This document shows positions 1 to 5,776 of a stretch of 6,420 bases of DNA, in pieces. The translations under genes and the position numbers were made by a program. This stretch comes from Lysobacterales bacterium (GTDB taxonomy: Bacteria; Pseudomonadota; Gammaproteobacteria; Xanthomonadales; SZUA-36), in assembly GCA_029287515.1 (NCBI GenBank), contig JARFQZ010000126.1, positions 1 through 6,420 of the forward strand, written 5' to 3'. The notes beneath the pieces are model-generated. The model was not told where the DNA came from. It did not search any database and saw only the letters and a list, made by a program, of their open reading frames with translations. Each line of letters starts with the position of its first letter. Position 1 is the stretch's first letter.

Positions 1-1
1 G

Positions 2-835
2 CAGGAGGATACTACCGGGGAACTGTACGACGTCCTCGTATCAGCCCGTCATTCGGTCCTGATTCAGTCCCCCTACATGGTGCTGTCCAAGCGGGTCCGG
101 GACCTGGTTGCAAGGCTGCGGTTGCAGAACCCATTCATCGAACTGATTTTTTCCACCAATTCGCTGGCTTCCACCGACGCAGACACGGTGTACGCAAATA
201 CCCACAGGCACAAGAAGCGCTACGTTGATGGCCTGGGTTTCCAGATGTACGAGTTCAAGCCTTTCCCGGTCGATGCGCCGGATTTTTTCCCGCGCTGGGC
301 CGAGCTGATTGATGAAAAGAAGCGGGGCGTGAAAAGCAAAGCAATCGTCTCAGGCGACAATTCCGTGATACCGATGCCGGCGCCCCGGGTTGGTTTACAT
401 TCGAAATCATTCGTGGTCGATGGTCGCGTGGCGATGATCGGCTCGCACAATTTCGATCCGAGATCGGAAGGGTTCAATACCGAGAACGGCCTGATCATTT
501 ATGACGAGGTGTTTGCCCGTGATCTCGAGGCACTGATCCGGCGGGACATCGAACCGCAAAACAGCTGGATTGTCGCCATGAAGCCCAAGGGCGAACAGAA
601 AGAGACCGCCCTGGCCGATGTTCCCAAGACCATTCCCCAATTCAAACCCTGGTCCTACGGCTCGACTTCCGTTTATGAACTGGCGCCCGGCAAGGAGCCG
701 AGGATTCCATCTTCCCCCGATTTTTACGAGCATTATTACGCGGTCGGTGCATTCCCCGAGGTGGTCAGGACCCGGCGCCAGGCCACGGTGATCTTTCTCA
801 GTTCTTTTTTCTTCTTCCTGGAGCCCATACTTTAA
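2..835 (+). CDS. Phospholipase D-family protein, cardiolipin synthase (ClsC)-like, C-terminal part
   Basis: The frame is open to the left edge, so this is the C-terminal 277 residues of a longer protein. The codons before the ATG at 77 read VLIQSPY and continue without a break into MVLS, which is the usual lead-in to the second half of bacterial PLD proteins, so 77 is not the start. The second HKD motif is at nt 398-421 (His, Lys and Asp of HSKSFVVD). It is followed by GSHNFDPRS and NTENG, as in ClsC/YmdC-type cardiolipin synthases. The C-terminus is a hydrophobic stretch ending LEPIL, resembling the end of that family. Known for the family: phosphatidyl transfer or phospholipid hydrolysis through a phosphohistidine intermediate, with two HKD motifs forming one active site at the membrane. 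The first HKD would lie outside the window. The peptidase gene begins 4 bp after the stop, which suggests an operon. The family call is firm. The exact substrate is not, because other PLD-like hydrolases share these motifs. Confidence 0.9.
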   Translation, partial: QEDTTGELYDVLVSARHSVLIQSPYMVLSKRVRDLVARLRLQNPFIELIFSTNSLASTDADTVYANTHRHKKRYVDGLGFQMYEFKPFPVDAPDFFPRWAELIDEKKRGVKSKAIVSGDNSVIPMPAPRVGLHSKSFVVDGRVAMIGSHNFDPRSEGFNTENGLIIYDEVFARDLEALIRRDIEPQNSWIVAMKPKGEQKETALADVPKTIPQFKPWSYGSTSVYELAPGKEPRIPSSPDFYEHYYAVGAFPEVVRTRRQATVIFLSSFFFFLEPIL

Positions 836-839
836 GCGG

Positions 840-1523
840 ATGCATATCCTGATCCTCATCGCTGCCCTGCTGCTGTTGATCGCAGGCCCCGGCCTGTGGG
901 TCAGGCGGACCATGGCCCGCTACCACAATCCGCGTGACAGGTACGATCGGACCGGCGAGGAAACCGCCCGCAAATTACTCGATGCCTATGGCCTGCAGGC
1001 CGTTCCGGTTGAAACCTCGACGACAGGCGACCACTACGATCCGATCGACAAGGTGGTGCGGTTGGTGGATTCCAACATGCAGGGCAGATCCCTGACCGCG
1101 GTCACCATTGCAGCGCACGAAGTCGGCCACGCGGTGCAGGACGCGGAAGGGTTCAAACCCCTGATGTGGCGGACCCGCCTGGTCAAGTGGGTCAGCCCGA
1201 TCGAAAAAACCGGGGCGGCGCTGATGATGGCCACGCCGCTCATCATCGGCATCACGCGCCTGCCGTATGCCGGCCTGTTGATGTTCCTGGGAGGCCTGCT
1301 GACGCTTGGTTCGGCGGTACTGGTGCATATTCTGACCCTGCCCACCGAGCTGGATGCCAGTTTCGGGAGGGCAATGCCGATGATGGAAGAGCATGGGGTT
1401 ATTTACTCCAGGGATGAAAGGCATGCCCGCAAGTTGCTGAAAGCCGCGGCCATGACCTACGTATCCGCCTCCCTGCTGAGCCTGTTGAATATCGCGCGCT
1501 GGTGGGCGATCCTGAGGCGCTGA
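840..1523 (+). CDS. Membrane zinc metallopeptidase, YugP-like (Zn_peptidase_2)
   Basis: This 227-residue protein looks complete and has the usual length of the YugP-type neutral zinc metallopeptidase family. It opens with a hydrophobic segment (residues 2-20). A soluble stretch follows, with HYDP at 65-68 and the zinc-binding HEVGH at 93-97: the two His bind zinc and Glu94 is the catalytic base. A hydrophobic pair lies at about 124-165. LPTELDAS is at 167-174, where the family carries a conserved LPxExDAS motif whose Glu170 is a plausible third ligand. A last hydrophobic segment is at about 203-218. It should be an integral inner-membrane protein with a membrane-proximal active site. The substrate of the family is not established. 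The ATG at 840 sits 4 bp after the PLD stop with only a weak ribosome site (GGAG near 820), which suggests translational coupling. Function in envelope maintenance with the PLD protein is inferred from position only. Confidence 0.9.
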   Translation: MHILILIAALLLLIAGPGLWVRRTMARYHNPRDRYDRTGEETARKLLDAYGLQAVPVETSTTGDHYDPIDKVVRLVDSNMQGRSLTAVTIAAHEVGHAVQDAEGFKPLMWRTRLVKWVSPIEKTGAALMMATPLIIGITRLPYAGLLMFLGGLLTLGSAVLVHILTLPTELDASFGRAMPMMEEHGVIYSRDERHARKLLKAAAMTYVSASLLSLLNIARWWAILRR

Positions 1524-1530
1524 ACGACCC

Positions 1531-1536
1531 GGAGGT
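1531..1536 (+). promoter_or_regulatory. Shine-Dalgarno GGAGGT downstream of the peptidase gene
   Basis: A near-perfect ribosome site directly follows the peptidase stop and is 5 bases from a TTG codon. It has no substantial gene behind it, which makes it either the site of a tiny ORF or a remnant. Confidence 0.35.
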
Positions 1537-1541
1537 CACAA

Positions 1542-1589
1542 TTGTCCGAAGACACTACTGAAAAGCAAGAAGAGCCGACGCAAGCCTAG
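1542..1589 (+). CDS. Possible 15-codon small ORF with TTG start (doubtful)
   Basis: A GGAGGT at 1531-1536 sits 5 bases before a TTG that opens a 15-codon frame reading LSEDTTEKQEEPTQA, then TAG. The peptide is acidic and polar with no membrane segment. It lies 18 bp after the peptidase stop, on the same strand, and ends 9 bp before the convergent host attachment gene. The ribosome site is better than that of the peptidase itself, which is the only reason to list it. It may be a leftover from a larger third operon gene, a tiny real peptide, or chance. I do not recognise it. Confidence 0.2.
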   Translation: MSEDTTEKQEEPTQA

Positions 1590-1598
1590 GGCTCGGAG

Positions 1599-2060
1599 TC
1601 AGGCGGCCCAGCCGAGAATGTCACGAACACGCGGCTCCAGTGATTGCAGTGGGATGTTGGACAGGTTCAGCGCCTGTTCTTTGAGTACACGGTCTGCCGC
1701 CTCCTTGCCCTGGGCGCGGCGCAGGCGGCCGATCGTGCGTGCATCGGCGATCAACACGAGTTGCTCGAATCGCCCCTGCGTGGCGGCGTGGTTCATTTTC
1801 TTCGCCAGGCCGGCGACGAACTGTTCTTCAGCAAGATCGTGCGGATCGGAACGCGGCTGCATGCCGTGAGTGCCCGGGCCCTGCGTATGGTAGGTCCGGC
1901 CGCTTGCATCGCTGACCAGTTCCTTACTGGTCAGGTGCCGGGTCTCGGAAACGACCTCGGACAGTTGCCGGAAGGCGTAAGGTTTGCGTTGCATTTCCAG
2001 GAGGCGGGCCTGACCGCTATCGGCTACCAGGACCCAGTACCGGTCTTTCGGATTCAACAT
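1599..2060 (-). CDS. Host attachment family protein (Host_attach, baeRF-like)
   Basis: This 153-residue protein has the normal length of the 'protein required for attachment to host cells' family (PF10116). The N-terminal strand RYWVLVADSGQARLLE (7-22) is the family's opening beta-strand. It is followed by the acidic/Gly pattern ELVSDASGRTY (47-57), then HGMQPRSDPHDLAEEQFVAGLAKKMN (around 65-90, read in parts) and the second core strand LVLIADARTIGRLR (101-114). This layout fits an eRF1 domain 2-like (baeRF) fold. Family knowledge: the name comes from an early plant-attachment report. Many members occur in free-living bacteria, where a link to ribosome or RNA biology has been proposed on fold grounds. 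No signal peptide or membrane segment is visible, so it is probably cytoplasmic. AGAGAGG 10 bases before the ATG supports the start. It is transcribed divergently from the small gene at 2190 and converges on the peptidase operon. The product name should not be read as evidence of host association. Confidence 0.88.
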   Translation of the reverse strand: MLNPKDRYWVLVADSGQARLLEMQRKPYAFRQLSEVVSETRHLTSKELVSDASGRTYHTQGPGTHGMQPRSDPHDLAEEQFVAGLAKKMNHAATQGRFEQLVLIADARTIGRLRRAQGKEAADRVLKEQALNLSNIPLQSLEPRVRDILGWAA

Positions 2061-2070
2061 GATGGTTGCA

Positions 2071-2077
2071 CCTCTCT
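2071..2077 (-). promoter_or_regulatory. Ribosome binding site of the host attachment gene
   Basis: Read on the minus strand this is AGAGAGG, ending 10 bases before the ATG at 2060. It supports that start; no competing in-frame start with a better site was seen. Confidence 0.55.
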
Positions 2078-2109
2078 TTGGTGAATAGCACTTATCCGCG
2101 CTGCGGTCG

Positions 2110-2123
2110 CTGACGTGAGTCAG
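2110..2123. promoter_or_regulatory. Small inverted repeat in a divergent intergenic region (possible operator)
   Basis: CTGAC-GTGA-GTCAG is a perfect 5-bp inverted repeat with a 4-base centre. It lies in the roughly 130-bp space between the divergent starts at 2060 and 2190, where a shared operator would sit. I could not fit convincing -35/-10 boxes around it on either strand. A repeat this short can arise by chance. Confidence 0.2.
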
Positions 2124-2176
2124 GCATTTGCAAGAAATCGTCCGTCTATATCGCAGTGCGCGCTAAAGTAAGAGGT

Positions 2177-2181
2177 GGAGG
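2177..2181 (+). promoter_or_regulatory. Shine-Dalgarno GGAGG deciding the start of the small gene
   Basis: GGAGG is 8 bases before the ATG at 2190, which is ideal spacing. The in-frame GTG codons at 2175 and 2181 overlap or abut this site and have no comparable ribosome site of their own. The ATG is therefore preferred. Confidence 0.65.
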
Positions 2182-2189
2182 TGACAGAT

Positions 2190-2429
2190 ATGAAAAACAG
2201 CACTGCAGAGATTCATGTCGGCGCGCCGGACCCTGAACTGAAGACTTCGCCGATTCTCGAGGAATACGACGAGGACGCTCCCCTGATGGCCCAGGAGTTC
2301 GACGAACTACCCGTTTGCTGGTTTAACGGGGAAGCTTATGATTCGGGCATCATGCTTCGCAGCGGCGACGGCTCGCTGCTGTGCTGCGAGAAAGGCGTCT
2401 GGATCCGGATGGACGATCCCGAGCCGTGA
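2190..2429 (+). CDS. Small acidic protein with a DUF1496-like CW-x-G-x-x-Y-x-x-G motif
   Basis: The protein has 79 residues from the ATG at 2190; the frame is open to a GTG at 2175, which would add five. Residues 1-40 are acidic and low in complexity (PILEEYDEDAPLM) and look disordered. Residues 42-74 form a compact motif: VCWFNGEAYDSG (42-53), then LLCCEKGVWIRM (63-74). The order Cys-Trp-aromatic-x-Gly-x-x-Tyr-x-x-Gly, then Leu-x-Cys, then Gly-x-Trp, resembles the small DUF1496 proteins (E. coli YnjH type). That match is from memory and not tested. Those relatives usually have a signal peptide, and none is visible here, so this protein is probably cytoplasmic. The cysteines could bind metal or be redox-active. 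Function is unknown. It converges on the TIR gene with 16 bp between the stops. Confidence 0.7.
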   Translation: MKNSTAEIHVGAPDPELKTSPILEEYDEDAPLMAQEFDELPVCWFNGEAYDSGIMLRSGDGSLLCCEKGVWIRMDDPEP

Positions 2430-2445
2430 CTATCCGGCTGATAGC

Positions 2446-4209
2446 TCAGTCAAATTCCACGCCGGTCATCTTCAGGCCTTCCATCGTCAGCGTGATCAAT
2501 TCGGGCGAAGCATAGAACCAGCGATCCAGGTGAATCTCCTGGAAGTAGGCAAGGTCTGTTGACCACAAAGCCAGGAACTCCTGTGTCGCCTGGCGCGCCT
2601 GGTCCATTTGGCCGAGGTAAACATGTGCAAGAGCGCGTGCATACGGATCGGCGAAGTACAGGGGCAGATTGATCCTCTGGGCCGTTTCCAACGCAGCTTC
2701 GTACTCGCCCTTGCGGAGATGGTTAAACAAAATACCAAAGCGGTACCACCCAGGATGATTCGGATTGAGTGACATTGCCTGTTCGGCCAATTCGGTGCCC
2801 TTGTCCCATTCGCCGCCATAACTCCGCAGAATTCCTATCATGGCCATGGAGTCCGAGTCATAGGGATTCAACTTGATGGCTTTTTCAGCGGCTGCCCGAA
2901 AGGCGCCCAGATTCTGTCGAAAGTAGTAAACCTCTGCCAGTACAAAAGTGCCATAGGCATTATCGGGTTCCAGTTCCAGCGCACGCCTCGCTGCTTGCAA
3001 CGCCCGGTCGAGCGACCCGGTAGACTGGTTGTAGTCGTGCTTGTATTCCTCGGTATACATTGACGCCAGTGCTGACCAGGCGTCGGCATTGTTCGGGTCG
3101 ATGTCCACGGCCCGCTGCAGTGCTGTGAGCGTCAGCCTGTGGTCGTCCTGACCCAGGCGTTGCCGGTATACCAGGTTCCTCAACACGGCTTCATAGGGTG
3201 ACATTTCTTCGGGTGATTTCAGCGCAACCGGTTCGGACAGGTCACGCATCAATGCGCCATAGGAGTCCGCCACGGAGGCAACGACATTTGCAGTCAGGTC
3301 GTCCTGGATATCCAGCGAGATGGCTCCATCCAGAGGCCGGTCGAATGATTCGCCCCAAACTTGCTCGCCCGTGGCGGTCTTAAACAACTGCACGGTCAGC
3401 CGCAAGGTTTTCCCCGATCGGCGCAATGAGCCTTCGAGCCGATAGGCCACGCCGTTATCCGGTGACGCTTTTCCCGGTGTCTGTGATGCGACCTTCAACC
3501 AGGAAAAACGGGAAAGCCCATTGGCGACTCCCACGCTTAGAGCCGATGCCATTTCGGCCACGGCCTGATCGTTGCCGCTGGTTGTGAAGCTGGCAACTGA
3601 TACCCGTGGTATTTCGCCTGGTGTAGTTAATGCCTTCGCGTCCTGCGCGGTGTTTACATCGCTGCCACCCGGGGTATTCTCTTGCCACACCTGCAACTGG
3701 GTGAAGACGGTGTAGCCCGCAGCAACAAGGAATAAGGCCACGGCCCATTTCCACCAGCTGCTTTGCCGGGGCTGGGGCTGGTTGGCTGGCGTTGGATCAA
3801 TCGCCATCGATGACGGCTCACCACGAATACGCGCCTCGATGGCCTGGAGCAGCGACCGGAACTCGTTCGAGTCGGATGAGTTGTCCCATGCGGAAAAATC
3901 AACCGCATGGTACTGCCTGAAGCCAAGGGGTGGCTGCTCGGCATCAAACGACAACGCGACCAGCTTTCCCTGTTCACGACCCACGCCGGCCTCGTCCTTG
4001 ACCCATGGCGACTCCCTGGCCGGTTTCGACCAGGCAACAATCACCACCGAGGCAGCCATCAGTTGCCGTTCGATATCGGCGGAAAATTCTGATCCACCGG
4101 TAATGTGTCGGTCCCACCACACCGAGTAGCCCTCCGCCTCCAGGGCGGCTGCCAGAGCTTCGGCCCTGGCCCGGTCCGGGCGGGCGTATGAAAGGAAGAG
4201 GTCAGTCAT
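2446..4209 (-). CDS. TIR domain-TM-TolB-like-TPR protein
   Basis: The protein has 587 residues in four parts. (1) Residues 1-127 are a TIR domain. LFLSYARPD at 4-12 is box 1, YSVWWDRHITGGSEF at 28-42 is the box 2/BB-loop region, and VVIVAWS at 55-61 is the next core strand. SPWVKDEA at 67-74 aligns with the helix that carries the catalytic Glu in NAD-cleaving TIRs (compare WVHKE in SARM1), so Glu73 is the candidate. (2) A Pro/Gln-rich linker leads to one membrane segment at 154-170 (WKWAVALFLVAAGYTVF). (3) Residues 200-316 resemble the TolB-like domain found in cyclase- and CadC-type TPR proteins (YRLEGSLRRSG, then GEQVWGESFDRPL, then DIQDDLTANVV). (4) From about 335 come TPR-like helices, with DPNNADAWSALA (371-382), LEPDNAYGTFVLAEVY (413-428) and LNPNHPGWYRFG (481-492). 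Topology would put TIR in the cytoplasm and TPRs outside the inner membrane. The ATG has no clear ribosome site. The domain call is firm; whether it is defence, signalling or scaffold is open. Confidence 0.9.
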   Translation of the reverse strand: MTDLFLSYARPDRARAEALAAALEAEGYSVWWDRHITGGSEFSADIERQLMAASVVIVAWSKPARESPWVKDEAGVGREQGKLVALSFDAEQPPLGFRQYHAVDFSAWDNSSDSNEFRSLLQAIEARIRGEPSSMAIDPTPANQPQPRQSSWWKWAVALFLVAAGYTVFTQLQVWQENTPGGSDVNTAQDAKALTTPGEIPRVSVASFTTSGNDQAVAEMASALSVGVANGLSRFSWLKVASQTPGKASPDNGVAYRLEGSLRRSGKTLRLTVQLFKTATGEQVWGESFDRPLDGAISLDIQDDLTANVVASVADSYGALMRDLSEPVALKSPEEMSPYEAVLRNLVYRQRLGQDDHRLTLTALQRAVDIDPNNADAWSALASMYTEEYKHDYNQSTGSLDRALQAARRALELEPDNAYGTFVLAEVYYFRQNLGAFRAAAEKAIKLNPYDSDSMAMIGILRSYGGEWDKGTELAEQAMSLNPNHPGWYRFGILFNHLRKGEYEAALETAQRINLPLYFADPYARALAHVYLGQMDQARQATQEFLALWSTDLAYFQEIHLDRWFYASPELITLTMEGLKMTGVEFD

Positions 4210-4307
4210 GCGAACCCAACACTAGCGCAGGATCCGGCAAAGGTCACGTCTTACAGGCTTCTGCTCTATGCTGGTTGAAAAACGGACAAAAAGGATAAGG
4301 GGCAGGT
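4210..4307. other. Divergent intergenic region between the TIR gene and the GFA relic
   Basis: This 98-bp space holds the AAGGGG ribosome site of the dead GFA gene (4297-4302) and presumably the TIR promoter. On the minus strand TTCAAC and TGTAAG are separated by 18 bases, a weak sigma70-like pair of 3/6 and 4/6 matches, too poor to call. No strong ribosome site precedes the TIR ATG. Confidence 0.4.
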
Positions 4308-4614
4308 ATGGGCAAACGATTTAGGCAATGCTGCCTGTAAATGATGATGGCGGGGCGGTGGCGGATATGCAATCAACCTGGGTGCGGACTTCTCGACGCT
4401 CGAGGTGAGTGGTGAAGACAAGATCACCGTCTTTCACGCCAGGATCAGGCACGAGAAGACCGGGGCAGTCGTGGAAAGCCCGGGCGAACGGCGTTTCTGC
4501 AGCGTCTGCGGCAGCGCCCTGTGGGTCTGGGATCCCCGATGGCTGAATGGCACCAGCGCCATGGATTGGATTTATGAGTGTACGGGCCGGGCTTTAAGCG
4601 TTTCGCTTGCATGA
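4308..4614 (+). pseudogene. Decayed GFA-family (glutathione-dependent formaldehyde-activating / CENP-V-like) gene
   Basis: AAGGGG at 4297-4302 precedes an ATG at 4308 reading MGKRF, a typical GFA-family opening, but that frame stops at 4338. In the next frame, 4324-4350 reads G-N-A-A-C-K-stop-stop-W. This aligns with the family's GNCHCxxCR zinc motif: TGA at 4345 stands where a Cys codon TGC is expected and TGG where Arg CGG is expected. From 4348 to 4551 the frame is intact and convincing: GGGGYAINLGADFSTLEV, then ESPGERRFCSVCGSALWVWDPRW, with the second zinc pair FCSVCG at 4495-4512. After WDPRW the sequence (LNGTSAMDW onward) no longer resembles the family. About 25 codons seem missing between MGKRF and GN, and the C-terminal third is lost. 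A GTG at 4405 could start a 69-residue fragment, but that would lack half of the zinc site. The family assignment is from motif memory; the gene is almost certainly non-functional. Confidence 0.7.
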
Positions 4615-4645
4615 CCGAAGGCCGGCGGAATCGGTGGAAAATGCT

Positions 4646-5628
4646 TTACCTGCAGAAGTTCGCCTCAATGATCCGGGTGTGATCTTCAGAAAGGCCCAGG
4701 GAGTCACGGAGATGATTTAATAAGGCATGTTCCCTGTCGGAGACACTGCCGTCAACCTGTGCATCCGAAAACGCGGCTTCATAAACTTCAAGCTTTCGCG
4801 AATCCTTGTATTCATCCGTGTTTCGCGTGTGTGGCATCAACAGGGTCACAACGCGTTCGGCAAAAGCCTGAAGGGGTTTGAGCAGGACCACTGCAACCGC
4901 CGCCGCAACGAGGCCCCAGGCATCTCCCAACTCGGCCGCCACCAGCATTTCGATTCCCTCGGACACCACAAAGGTAATGATGACTACGCTCGCTGCAAAA
5001 GTGGATTGCTTCAGGGTCCAGCGCACCTTCAGGTCGATGTCGAACAGGTGGGCGCGCAGGATACCGTAGGCGATCAGAGGCACGGCCAGGAGCGTTCCCA
5101 GCGCGTAGATGATCTTCACCTGCCAGAACAATGCCACTTCGGGGCTAAACGTCCCCGTCGCCGCCATGTAGAAAGAGGCGCCGTAAACGAATCCCCAGCA
5201 CACATCGCGAATACCGAAGGCCACGGCAAACAGGCCAGCCCGGGTTTTGCCGATACCGGATTCCGCCCTGTACCAGGCGTCCAGTGAAGCGATCAAGCCA
5301 AACAGGAACAGAACCATCAACGACCCATAAATTATTCCAACCCCAAACATCGATTCCTGAAGAGCCATCCAGGCTACGGATGCGATGACCATCGACAGGC
5401 CGATCACGATGAGGGAGATTCGCACACCTTTCCGAACTCGGGCCCGACATCCAGGGCGAATTCGGGAAAGCCGGCCGTGACCAGGGTAATGCCCTCGATG
5501 ACCAGGAGCCAGGCCAGTAGTCGCGCCGTGCTGCCCCTTGGGCCTACGCGGAACAAAACAACAGCAAGCCCCCAGCAGGCTGCTATGGCGAGAAGTCCCA
5601 GAATTCCGATCAGTACCGTGTTGTACAT
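4646..5628 (-). pseudogene. Polytopic membrane protein with TerB-like tail, split by a one-base frameshift
   Basis: The start is the ATG at 5628 (MYNTVLIGILGLLAI), with GGAGG 13 bases upstream. The frame runs to GPEFGK (residue 67), then shifts at the A-run at 5429-5431, after which it would end at a TGA within a few codons. The neighbouring frame continues GVRISLIVIGL to the stop at 4646. One extra A would join them into exactly 327 residues. The restored protein has about seven or eight hydrophobic segments (roughly 5-27, 36-53, 71-90, 95-114, 130-155, 166-190, 208-230, 236-255). YGILRAHLFDIDL at 188-200 resembles the membrane sensor regions of some histidine kinases and related proteins. 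The tail at 279-325 (KLEVYEAAFSDAQVDGSVS, then an E/L-rich helix pair ending LGLSEDH) resembles TerB-like or short regulatory tails. No kinase domain is present. The continuous minus-strand frame upstream of 5429 that begins at 5665 is Arg/Gly/His-rich and not the real N-terminus. Function is unknown. The shift may be a true mutation or a sequencing error. Confidence 0.75.
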
Positions 5629-5641
5629 CAGCGTATTGTCG

Positions 5642-5646
5642 CCTCC
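5642..5646 (-). promoter_or_regulatory. Ribosome binding site of the frameshifted membrane protein
   Basis: GGAGG on the minus strand lies 13 bases before the ATG at 5628. This is longer than ideal, but it is the only good site nearby. It supports the 5628 start over the 5665 ATG of the other frame. Confidence 0.45.
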
Positions 5647-5776
5647 GGAAAGGTTCTTTTTTCACTTGTTACGGACACTCTATCAGAGGGTGCCTATACC
5701 ATGACTGATCGTGAATGCGGACAGCGTACAGCCCGTTCCGGCCGAATCTCTACGTAAGTTGGATGGGATACTGTAT
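5647..5776. other. Intergenic region between the two right-hand minus-strand genes
   Basis: About 130 bp lie between the stop of the repeat protein and the ribosome site of the membrane protein. I see no hairpin with a T-run that would terminate the upstream gene and no clear promoter boxes. Small open frames crossing it on either strand look like chance. Confidence 0.4.

Noticed and set aside
407..913. A 168-residue minus-strand open frame
   Set aside because: It overlaps the HKD motif region and the start of the peptidase in antisense and has no recognisable domain; a shadow of GC-rich coding sequence.
1572..1594. GAGCC ... GGCTC inverted repeat between the peptidase operon and host attachment gene as a terminator
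   Set aside because: A 5-bp stem with a 13-base loop and no T-run; too weak to support.
1644..2084. A 146-residue plus-strand open frame opposite the host attachment gene
   Set aside because: It lies fully across a well-recognised family gene on the other strand and shows no motif of its own.
2422..2439. Hairpin AGCCG ... CGGCT between the convergent small gene and TIR gene as a terminator
   Set aside because: The stem is only 5 bp with an 8-base loop, overlaps the stop codon and has no T-run on either side.
4405..4614. A complete 69-residue zinc-ribbon-like gene starting at GTG 4405
   Set aside because: Family-like residues continue upstream of the GTG to 4348 (YAINLGADFSTLE), there is no ribosome site, and the product would have only one of two zinc half-sites. 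It is better read as part of a pseudogene.
4646..5665. A continuous 339-residue minus-strand reading frame taken as one intact gene
   Set aside because: Its first 79 residues are Arg/Gly/His-rich and unlike a membrane protein, while the overlapping frame from 5628 gives a hydrophobic N-terminus with a ribosome site. A one-base frameshift explains both.
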